DNA of 13,443 nucleotides from an uncultured Prevotellaceae bacterium (GTDB lineage Bacteria > Bacteroidota > Bacteroidia > Bacteroidales > Bacteroidaceae). Shown one piece after another: positions 1 through 6,758 of the stretch; position 1 is the stretch's first letter; each line of letters opens with the position of its first letter. Location of the stretch: the NCBI GenBank assembly GCA_946413885.1, contig CAMKMK010000045.1, positions 1-13,443 on the forward strand, read 5' to 3'. The position numbers and the translations under genes are program-made. A model generated the notes under the pieces. That model worked only from the letters and a program-made list of their open reading frames with translations, ran no database searches and was not told the DNA's origin.

Positions 1-216
1 GGAAACAAAACAACTTATGCTCTTTTAATCCTTATCCCGAACTGACGTAATATATAGACATAATTCCAATTTTTAACGGGATACTAGTGATACATATAAC
101 AGGACTATTTTGTGTCAACTGCTATATTATTGCTATAATCGGCCAGAGACTTTAGACATTATAATAAAATGGTTTTCGGGGGTCAATGTCACTTTGCCCT
201 TAGGGAACGTACAAGC
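1..216. other. AT-rich intergenic stretch at left edge
   Basis: This stretch lies downstream of the leftward lipoprotein gene and has no convincing ORF, RNA gene or strong terminator hairpin. A short near-palindrome CCCTTAGGG near 197-205 has arms of only three to four bases and no T-run, so it is not called a terminator. No perfect Bacteroidetes -7 element (TAnnTTTG) was seen on either strand. Whatever gene follows on the left lies outside the window. Confidence 0.5.
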
Positions 217-1245
217 TTAGCTTTTCCGACGACGGTTGGTGCGAGGTTGATTGATATTGCGTCGACGGGTAGGACGCAGATTAGGATTGACAGCCTTTTC
301 TTTCACGACATTAATGGTACGCTCGCGAGGTTGTGCATCACGCATTTGCTGAGGAGTTAGACGCTGATGGGGCTGGGAAGATACGGCTGAGGTATCGGAT
401 TGAATGGAATCCTGATTGAGTGAATCGCTTGCCAGACCCGTCTTCTCATCTGGAATGATCTTATGGAAACGAACCAAAGCAATATCTGTTAGCGTCAACA
501 GACGGAATACCTTGGGGTCCTGACTGGCAATAGGCAAATAGACATACCCAGAAAGGCTTTTGATCTGCAGGCTGTCCTTATCCTTACCTGGTTCCACACG
601 CACATCTGTCTCGATATCTGCGCGAATGAATTGGCTCCTGCCCTCAACGCTGTCGTTTTCATAGTGAACAACCAATTGGGCAAAAGCTTCGCGATTATTG
701 CCCTGTAAGACATAATACGAACGAAAGTGCCACACGAAACTGTCACCTGGACGGAAGGTGCTGTCTGCGCGAAGCGAGAAGATGTAGATGTTGTCCAGAC
801 GAGTAGGACGAAGGGCTATCAACGGGCGTTCAATCCAGATATTGGCAGTATCTCCTTGATTGGTCAGATGAGCATAGATGGACTTTGGTTCTGATTCAAC
901 TCCCAAAGCATTTGCCTTAGCCTCGATTCTGGCATTTACCACCTTGTACATCTTGGCAAAATCTTCGCTATGGGTACTATAATAAATTAATGAGGTATCG
1001 AACTGAGCCTCAGTAATATGATGCTTACGGAATACCGCCTGGACAAGCATGTACTGATTCTCCTCGCGGTTTCCACTCATGTTCTCGGCCATTCCTTGAG
1101 CCAGATGATAATCCACCAAGACGTTTTGCATCTTTCCCTCCGACATGACACCTTGTGGCTTGCTGGGTTTACATGCAACCACACAAAGCATCAGGAGCAA
1201 GGAAAACAACGAAAGAGGAATACGTCTCATGAGCGAACGGATCAT
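217..1245 (-). CDS. DUF4296-family lipoprotein
   Basis: Predicted lipoprotein of 342 residues; the molecular function is unknown. The N-terminus has basic residues (Arg3, Arg7, Arg8), a hydrophobic stretch at about 9-24 and a lipobox V-V-A-C with Cys25 as the lipidation site, so it should be processed by signal peptidase II and anchored in the envelope. Residues about 33-115 are helical and resemble the DUF4296 domain found in Bacteroidetes lipoproteins. Residues about 130-265 look beta-rich. A polar Ser/Asp/Gln linker (about 270-300) leads to a strongly basic tail with two Arg clusters (RRR at 327-329 and 338-340). The start ATG is 3 bases after the lspA stop; an in-frame ATG at residue 6 (1230) also leaves an intact signal peptide and cannot be excluded. 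The family call is from recognition of the N-terminal part and genome context, not from a search. Confidence 0.8.
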   Translation of the reverse strand: MIRSLMRRIPLSLFSLLLMLCVVACKPSKPQGVMSEGKMQNVLVDYHLAQGMAENMSGNREENQYMLVQAVFRKHHITEAQFDTSLIYYSTHSEDFAKMYKVVNARIEAKANALGVESEPKSIYAHLTNQGDTANIWIERPLIALRPTRLDNIYIFSLRADSTFRPGDSFVWHFRSYYVLQGNNREAFAQLVVHYENDSVEGRSQFIRADIETDVRVEPGKDKDSLQIKSLSGYVYLPIASQDPKVFRLLTLTDIALVRFHKIIPDEKTGLASDSLNQDSIQSDTSAVSSQPHQRLTPQQMRDAQPRERTINVVKEKAVNPNLRPTRRRNINQPRTNRRRKS

Positions 1246-1248
1246 CTT

Positions 1249-1860
1249 CTATGCATGCTGGAATCTCTTGTGATAAAAAATGAGCAATGATATGACACCT
1301 ACACTAATGCAAGCATCTGCGAAATTGAATATGGGACTAAAGAAAATGAAATGCTGTCCACCCCATAAAGGTAACCAGGAAGGCCAATCCCATCCGAAAA
1401 GGGGAAAATAGAACATATCCACTACCCTGCCCTGCATTAGACCCTCATAGCCAGTTCCCCAAGGCACGAAATCAGCTATCATGGGAGCAGGGGGATTATT
1501 GAAAATCATACCATAGAAGAGGCAATCAATAATGTTTCCAGCAGCTCCTGCCAAGATGAGAGAAAGGCAAACCAAGAATCCTATAGATTCATCGCCACGA
1601 CGGATAACACGTACCAAATACCATATCAACAAAGTAACAGCAATGATACGGAAACTGGTAAGCAGATACTTATCCATAAGTTCCATACCGAATGCCATAC
1701 CTCTATTCTCTGTAAAAAGAAGATAGAACCAGTCTGTAACACGTATACTCTGGTGGATATACATGCCTGTCTTTACGGCAATCTTTACAATCTGGTCTAT
1801 CACCAGCGACCCTACGACGATAAGAGCGCAGATGATTGTTTGGTTTCTTTTACTGACCAT
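1249..1860 (-). CDS. lspA: Lipoprotein signal peptidase (signal peptidase II)
   Basis: Inner-membrane aspartyl protease that cleaves the signal peptide of prolipoproteins before the lipidated cysteine. It has 203 residues with four hydrophobic segments (about 9-27, 66-84, 94-112, 183-197). Conserved family motifs are visible: IDQIVK with Asp22, ENRGMAFG with Asn52, GAAGNIID with Asp112, GRVVD with Asp148 and FNFADA with Asp182. Asp148 and Asp182 match the catalytic aspartate pair. The protein is longer than the usual 160-170 residues: the spacings between Asp112 and Asp148 and between Asp148 and Asp182 are both expanded, the second by a Trp-rich stretch (about 154-172). The gene sits 28 bases after the DksA-like gene and 3 bases before a lipoprotein gene, so the enzyme and one probable substrate share a transcript. 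Identification is firm. Confidence 0.95.
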   Translation of the reverse strand: MVSKRNQTIICALIVVGSLVIDQIVKIAVKTGMYIHQSIRVTDWFYLLFTENRGMAFGMELMDKYLLTSFRIIAVTLLIWYLVRVIRRGDESIGFLVCLSLILAGAAGNIIDCLFYGMIFNNPPAPMIADFVPWGTGYEGLMQGRVVDMFYFPLFGWDWPSWLPLWGGQHFIFFSPIFNFADACISVGVISLLIFYHKRFQHA

Positions 1861-1888
1861 CTACCTGTCTATGGATGATAACGACAGT

Positions 1889-2278
1889 TTAATGACGCTT
1901 GTCACGCATGTGTTTAGCCTCGATGCTGAGAGTAGCATGTGGAACAGCACGCAAACGTTCCTTGGGAATCAATTTCCCCGTCTCACGACAGATGCCATAA
2001 GTCTTGTTGTCGATGCGAACTAAAGCAGCCTGAAGCCCCTGGATGAACTTCTGTGCACGCGCAGCCATATTCATAATGGTCTCCTTTGATTGAGTCTCGC
2101 TGCCTTCCTCCAAGGTATGATAGGTGGGCATCGTGTCGTCCACTCCGTTGTCGTTACGGTTGGTTAACTGGTCCATCAGAACATTATAGTCGCGCTTCGT
2201 TACCTCAAGTTTCTCCAAGATAATTTGACGAAACTCCTCAAGCTCTTCATCTGAATATCTTAACTTTGTTTCTTCCAT
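1889..2278 (-). CDS. TraR/DksA-family protein, degenerate zinc finger
   Basis: Small protein of 129 residues of the TraR/DksA family, whose members bind RNA polymerase through the secondary channel and modulate initiation. The N-terminal half (about 9-90) is charged and helical, fitting a coiled-coil hairpin. The C-terminal part (about 94-122) follows the DksA finger pattern YGiC..TG..Ip..RL.a.P.atl, but only Cys97 of the four zinc cysteines is present: the other positions are Thr100, Ser118 and Ala121. The DksA coiled-coil tip signature DxxDxA is not seen; the turn region is rich in Asn/Asp (NRNDNGVDD at 40-48). Similar cysteine-poor forms are, as far as I recall, usual in Bacteroidetes, so this is probably a lineage form, not a damaged gene. 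It lies between ileS (57-base gap) and lspA (28-base gap). Its regulatory targets cannot be read from the sequence. Confidence 0.88.
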   Translation of the reverse strand: MEETKLRYSDEELEEFRQIILEKLEVTKRDYNVLMDQLTNRNDNGVDDTMPTYHTLEEGSETQSKETIMNMAARAQKFIQGLQAALVRIDNKTYGICRETGKLIPKERLRAVPHATLSIEAKHMRDKRH

Positions 2279-2335
2279 AATTCTTAAATATAATTATAAT
2301 AAGGAATTGATAATTAGTATTATATGTGAAAATAT

Positions 2336-5300
2336 TTAATCTTTTTCTACACAAAGCTCATCGCCCAATATCACTTCATTGGCCAATACCTGAGAAGCTA
2401 TGTAATCAGTATATTTTTCGAGGCAGGCTTTGTTGTCATCGCTTTGAGGAATGGTCACACGAATACGGTCGGTAATCTCGAAACCGCTTTCTTTGCGAAG
2501 AGTCTGTATACTGCGAATCAATTCACGAGCAAAACCCTCGAGACGCAATTCTTCCGTGATCGTGAGATCGAGGGCAACGGTGAGAGTTCCCTCATTGGCT
2601 ACACTCCATCCAGGAATGTCCTGGCTGTAAACTTCGATGTCTTCCAAATCAACAGTCACGTTATCACCTGTGTCCAACATCAAAGAAATATGTTCGTCTG
2701 CCTCCAACTGGGCAATCTGTTCCTGACTCATAGCCAGAACAGCAGAATTTACGCTCTTCATGAGCTTTCCAAACTTCTTACCCATCGTGCGGAAGTTGCA
2801 CTTTACTTGCTTGGATATCATGCCCTTTGCTTCCACAAACTCCAGTTCCTTCACATTTACCTCGTTCAGGATAAGTTGCTTCATGGCGGAAATACGCTGT
2901 TGTTGGGCAACATCGGTAGCAGGGATTGCAATACGTTGAAGAGGTTGTTTGACAACAATCTGCTCTTTCTTGCGAAGACTCAGGATCATGGAAGTAACCT
3001 GCTGAGCAAGTTGCATACGAAGTTCCTGCTCAAGATCTATCTTGCTCTCATCAGCCACAGGGAACTTAGCCAAATGCACGCTCTGGGTCTCACCACGCCC
3101 AGTAGCTTCTGTCAAATCACGATAAAGACGATCAGCATAATAGGGAGCAATTGGAGCCATCAATCGTGCTACTGTCTCCAAGCAGGTATAGAGTGTTTGA
3201 TAAGCACTCAACTTATCCAAACTCATCACACTACCCCAGAAACGCTTCTTACTCAAACGAACGAACCAATTGCTGACATTATCAACCACAAAGGTTTGGA
3301 TAAGTCGTCCTGCACGTGTGGGTTCATATTCTTCATAACATTGGTTCACATCACGAATCAAGCTGTTCAGACAAGACAGAATCCAACGATCCATCTCAGG
3401 ACGTTCGTTCATAGGAACATCAGCCTCCTCGTAACTCCAACCATCCACGTTGGCATACATAGTCAGGAAACTGTAGCTCTGGAAAAGTTTTCCAAAGAAT
3501 GTGCGACTTACTTCCTGTACACCTTCCTCATCGAATTTCAGATTGTCCCAAGGAGCACTATTCGTAATCATATACCACCGAACGGCATCACTACCATACT
3601 TTTCTATTGCACCGAATGGGTCTACGGCATTGCCAAGACGTTTTGACATCTTCATGCCATTCTTGTCGAGAACAAGACCGTTACTGATGACAGCCTTATA
3701 AGCAACACTATCGAATACCATAGTGGCAATAGCATGGAGGGTATAGAACCAACCACGTGTCTGGTCAACACCTTCAGCGATAAAGTCTGCAGGATAAACC
3801 ACACGCTTATCTAATGCTTCCTTATTCTCAAAAGGATAATGTATCTGAGCGTAAGGCATAGCGCCACTATCAAACCAAACATCAATCAAGTCCAACTCAC
3901 GCTTCAAAACAGCACCACTCTTGCCTACAAGCCAAATTTGATCTACATAGGGACGATGCAAGTCTATCTTGTCGTAGTTCTCTTGACTCATGTCACCAGG
4001 CACAAACCCACGATCCTTCAAAGGATTGCTGGGCATCACACCTGCTGCTACCGCCTTCTCTATTTCATCATAGAGCTCCTCCACGCTACCAATGCAAACC
4101 TCCTCTTTTGTGTCGCGATTGCGCCAAATAGGCAGAGGTGTACCCCAATAGCGACTACGAGAGAGGTTCCAGTCGTTAAGATTCTCAAGCCATTTTCCGA
4201 AACGCCCTGTTCCAGTGCTTTCAGGTTTCCACAAGATAGTCTTGTTGAGTTCCATCATGCGCTCTTTGGCAGCAGAACTACGAATGAACCAACTGTCGAG
4301 AGGATAATAAAGGATAGGTTTATCAGTACGCCAGCAATGAGGATAATTGTGGACATGCTTCTCAATCTTGAAAGCAGAACCTGCTTGTTTCATCTCCATG
4401 CAGAGAACAATGTTCAGGTCTTCGGTTTTGCTAAGGGCCTTCTCATCAAGTCCCGCATATTGGGGATCGTAGTCATTTTTCACGAAAGCACCTTGATGCA
4501 GAGAATAGGTTTCCTTGTTGACGAAAGACTCATAAAACTCAGGATCCATATCTTCAGGCAGGAAATATTTTCCTGTAAAGTCAACCATAGGACGAGTATC
4601 ACCTGTCTTGTCAAGAATATAGAGAGCAGGAACGCCAGCATCCTTGGCAACTTTTGCATCATCAGCGCCAAAGGTGGGAGCAATGTGTACAATACCTGTA
4701 CCGTCCTCTGTAGTCACATAATCACCAGGGATTACACGAAAGGCATCTCTTTCACGGTCCACCATCTTGCCATTAACCATCTCAGTGGGTTTCACCCAAG
4801 GGAAAAGTTGTTCATAGCGAACACCTATCAAATCAACTCCTGTACCACGCCACAGAATCTCCAACTCTTCGCCTTCTTCTGTCTTGAAAAGAGAATTCAA
4901 TCGAGGCTCAGCAACCACAAAAGCAGCTTCTTGACCCGTATAAGGGTTTTTACCCTTCACAACCACATATTCGATCTTAGGACCAACACAAAGTGCCACA
5001 TTGCTGGGCAGAGTCCAAGGTGTGGTTGTCCAAGCAAGAATATAAAGAGGTAAACCTGATGTGTCAACATTCAACCTGGAAGCAGCAGTATCAGTTACAC
5101 GGAACTGAGCTGTAACCGTCGTATCCTTCACGTCGCGATAACAACCAGGCTGGTTCAATTCGTGGCTACTAAGACCTGTTCCAGCTGCTGGACTATAGGG
5201 TTGGATAGTATAACCTTTATAAAGAAGATTCTTTTCGTAAAGTTGCTTCAACAACCACCAGAGAGTTTCGATGTATTTATTATCGTAAGTGATGTAAGGA

Positions 5301-5743
5301 TGCTCCATATCCACCCAGTACCCCATCTTGTGGCTCAAGTCTGTCCATTCGTTGGTGTACATCATCACATTCTCGCGGCACTTGCTATTGTATTCCTTGA
5401 TGGAAATCGTCTTACCAATATCTTCTTTGGTAATTCCAAGTTCTTTCTCTACACCCAACTCTACAGGAAGACCGTGAGTATCCCATCCTGCCTTACGCTT
5501 TACCTGATAACCCTTCATGGTCTTGAAGCGACAGAAGACATCCTTGATGGTACGAGCCAGAACATGATGGATGCCAGGATGTCCATTAGCAGATGGAGGA
5601 CCTTCATAGAATACAAAAGAGGGACATCCTTCGCGTTTCGACATACTCAGGTGGAAAACATCCTCATCATCCCACTGTTGTAGCACTTCTTTATTCACCT
5701 CACTGAGGTTAAGTTTGCTGCGTTCTGCGAATTTTTTACTCAT
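2336..5743 (-). CDS. ileS: Isoleucyl-tRNA synthetase, type 2 (eukaryotic-like), swapped HIGH motif
   Basis: Cytoplasmic class I synthetase that charges tRNA-Ile with isoleucine; 1135 residues, a normal length for type 2 enzymes. In order: N-terminal Rossmann half with signature G-I-H-H at residues 57-60 in the place of HIGH, followed by GWDTHGLPVE (about 87-96); CP1 editing domain (about 195-470) with WTTTPWTLPSN near 238-248 and DGTGIVHIAP..GADD near 347-362; second Rossmann half with VWFDSGAMPYAQ (from about 622), GVDQTRGWFY and KMSKR at 698-702; anticodon-binding helical domain from about DRW (785-787); C-terminal extension with RKESGFEITDRI. The WFDSGAMPYAQ wording and the C-terminal part fit the eukaryotic-like, mupirocin-insensitive type and not the E. 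coli type. A possible -7 promoter element lies about 30 bases upstream. It heads the ileS-dksA-like-lspA-lipoprotein run. Identification is firm. Confidence 0.97.
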   Translation of the reverse strand: MSKKFAERSKLNLSEVNKEVLQQWDDEDVFHLSMSKREGCPSFVFYEGPPSANGHPGIHHVLARTIKDVFCRFKTMKGYQVKRKAGWDTHGLPVELGVEKELGITKEDIGKTISIKEYNSKCRENVMMYTNEWTDLSHKMGYWVDMEHPYITYDNKYIETLWWLLKQLYEKNLLYKGYTIQPYSPAAGTGLSSHELNQPGCYRDVKDTTVTAQFRVTDTAASRLNVDTSGLPLYILAWTTTPWTLPSNVALCVGPKIEYVVVKGKNPYTGQEAAFVVAEPRLNSLFKTEEGEELEILWRGTGVDLIGVRYEQLFPWVKPTEMVNGKMVDRERDAFRVIPGDYVTTEDGTGIVHIAPTFGADDAKVAKDAGVPALYILDKTGDTRPMVDFTGKYFLPEDMDPEFYESFVNKETYSLHQGAFVKNDYDPQYAGLDEKALSKTEDLNIVLCMEMKQAGSAFKIEKHVHNYPHCWRTDKPILYYPLDSWFIRSSAAKERMMELNKTILWKPESTGTGRFGKWLENLNDWNLSRSRYWGTPLPIWRNRDTKEEVCIGSVEELYDEIEKAVAAGVMPSNPLKDRGFVPGDMSQENYDKIDLHRPYVDQIWLVGKSGAVLKRELDLIDVWFDSGAMPYAQIHYPFENKEALDKRVVYPADFIAEGVDQTRGWFYTLHAIATMVFDSVAYKAVISNGLVLDKNGMKMSKRLGNAVDPFGAIEKYGSDAVRWYMITNSAPWDNLKFDEEGVQEVSRTFFGKLFQSYSFLTMYANVDGWSYEEADVPMNERPEMDRWILSCLNSLIRDVNQCYEEYEPTRAGRLIQTFVVDNVSNWFVRLSKKRFWGSVMSLDKLSAYQTLYTCLETVARLMAPIAPYYADRLYRDLTEATGRGETQSVHLAKFPVADESKIDLEQELRMQLAQQVTSMILSLRKKEQIVVKQPLQRIAIPATDVAQQQRISAMKQLILNEVNVKELEFVEAKGMISKQVKCNFRTMGKKFGKLMKSVNSAVLAMSQEQIAQLEADEHISLMLDTGDNVTVDLEDIEVYSQDIPGWSVANEGTLTVALDLTITEELRLEGFARELIRSIQTLRKESGFEITDRIRVTIPQSDDNKACLEKYTDYIASQVLANEVILGDELCVEKD

Positions 5744-5774
5744 ATATTTAGGATAGTTTTATTCTAAAAGTGCG

Positions 5775-5782
5775 CAAAATTA
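5775..5782 (-). promoter_or_regulatory. Possible -7 promoter element for ileS
   Basis: On the minus strand the bases read TAATTTTG, matching the Bacteroidetes -7 consensus TAnnTTTG, 31 bases upstream of the ileS ATG. No TTTG is present at the usual 19-21 base distance upstream; the nearest TTTG is only 12 bases away. It is therefore a half-supported promoter, but it is the best one in the 104-base gap between panB and ileS, which has no clear terminator either. Confidence 0.4.
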
Positions 5783-5847
5783 TAAATTTCTGAGCAAAAT
5801 ACCTAATAATAACATAATTTTTAACTAAGCTTCAATGAGGTTTTTCA

Positions 5848-6666
5848 TCAGTAGCTTTCTTCTTCGTTGGGAAATTCTTCATTCTTCACATCAGTAATAT
5901 ACTGACCCAGTGCATCTGTAATGACGGTTGCCAAATCTGCATACTGCCGCAAAAATTTTGGTTTGAATCCAACATTCATACCCAACATGTCGTGAGCCAC
6001 CAACACTTGACCATCTGAAATGCCTGCTCCAATACCTATCACAGGAATAGATAATTCTTCGCACACACGCTTTGTCAGGGTAGCTGGAATTTTCTCTACG
6101 ACAAGGGAAAAACAACCTGCCTCTTCCAACAACTTTGCATCATTCAACAATTTAGCAGCTTCAGCCTCTTCCTTAGCACGTAATCCGTAACCTCCAAACT
6201 GATATACACTTTGGGGAGTCAATCCCAAATGACCCATGATGGGAACACCAGCATTGATGATACCACGAATGGTGTCAATAATCTCAACGCCACCTTCCAG
6301 TTTCACTGCATCAACACCACTTTCAGCCATAATGCGACAAGCATTACGAATCCCCTCCTCACGACTTACCTGATAAGTACCAAAAGGCATATCACATACA
6401 ACCATAGCTCGCTTCACACCACGTGCCACACTACGTGCATGATAAATCATCTGGTCCAACGTAATGGGAAGCGTAGTGAGATTGCCTGCCATCACGTTAC
6501 TTGCGCTATCACCTACCAAGACCACATCCATTCCAGCCTGATCTACAATCTTTGCCATTGTGAAATCATAAGACGTCAGCATAGCAATTTTTATACCATG
6601 CTGTTTCATTTCCTTCAACCTTTTTGTGGTCACCTTGCGTGTATCCTCTACCAAATATGCTCCCAT
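5848..6666 (-). CDS. panB: 3-methyl-2-oxobutanoate hydroxymethyltransferase
   Basis: Catalyses the first committed step of pantothenate (coenzyme A precursor) synthesis: transfer of a hydroxymethyl group from 5,10-methylene-tetrahydrofolate to 2-oxoisovalerate, giving ketopantoate. With the ATG at 6666 the protein has 272 residues, the normal family length. Visible conserved features are MLTSYDF (29-35), LVGDSASNV with metal-binding Asp53, CDMPFGTY with Asp92, AVKLEGG with Lys122 and Glu124, GHLGLTPQSV (145-154), VVEKIPA with the catalytic Glu191, and IGIGAG (210-215). These correspond to the E. coli PanB residues Asp45, Asp84, Lys112, Glu114 and Glu181. A longer frame from a TTG at 6705 is rejected because that codon lies inside the -7 promoter element. 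No other pantothenate gene is in the window; the gene is divergent from addA. Confidence 0.96.
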   Translation of the reverse strand: MGAYLVEDTRKVTTKRLKEMKQHGIKIAMLTSYDFTMAKIVDQAGMDVVLVGDSASNVMAGNLTTLPITLDQMIYHARSVARGVKRAMVVCDMPFGTYQVSREEGIRNACRIMAESGVDAVKLEGGVEIIDTIRGIINAGVPIMGHLGLTPQSVYQFGGYGLRAKEEAEAAKLLNDAKLLEEAGCFSLVVEKIPATLTKRVCEELSIPVIGIGAGISDGQVLVAHDMLGMNVGFKPKFLRQYADLATVITDALGQYITDVKNEEFPNEEESY

Positions 6667-6702
6667 AAACGATTTTCTTATGTTGTTTTTATTTTTGACG
6701 TG

Positions 6703-6710
6703 CAAAGGTA
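6703..6710 (-). promoter_or_regulatory. -7 promoter element for panB
   Basis: On the minus strand the bases read TACCTTTG followed by CA, an exact match to the Bacteroidetes -7 consensus TAnnTTTG. It lies 36 bases upstream of the panB ATG, giving a leader of roughly 30 bases. The -33 TTTG is not evident. The element overlaps an alternative TTG start of the panB frame and so decides in favour of the ATG at 6666. Its -33 region would cover the -7 element of the divergent addA promoter. Confidence 0.65.
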
Positions 6711-6732
6711 CAACTTTTTTTGAAAAAATATC

Positions 6733-6740
6733 TAACTTTG
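6733..6740 (+). promoter_or_regulatory. -7 promoter element for addA-addB
   Basis: The bases TAACTTTG followed by CC match the Bacteroidetes -7 consensus TAnnTTTG exactly and lie 18 bases before the addA ATG, so the leader would be only about 10-15 bases. A TTTG occurs at 6719-6722, closer than the usual 19-21 base spacing, so the -33 element is weak or missing. The element lies downstream of the alternative TTG start at 6720, which makes that start unlikely. Confidence 0.6.
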
Positions 6741-6758
6741 CCTAAAATCAACAATAAA

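Noticed and set aside
110..139. E. coli-like promoter TTGTGT-18 bases-TATAAT on the plus strand
   Set aside because: The phylum uses a different consensus, and the only thing downstream is the 3' end of the oppositely oriented lipoprotein gene. AT-rich DNA gives such matches by chance.
2444..5053. Two long plus-strand open frames (2444-3646 and 3839-5053) antisense to ileS, about 400 codons each
   Set aside because: They lie fully within the strongly conserved ileS, show no recognisable domain and have low-plausibility composition (rich in His, Thr, Ile, Cys). They are shadows of the minus-strand codon pattern.
6667..6705. N-terminal extension of panB from a TTG codon
   Set aside because: The TTG lies inside the -7 promoter element, the extra residues (MHVKNKNNIRKSF) are not family-like, and the ATG at 6666 gives the normal length.
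6720..6758. N-terminal extension of addA from a TTG codon
   Set aside because: It starts upstream of the -7 element and places 13 unrelated residues before the usual short lead-in to the Walker A motif.
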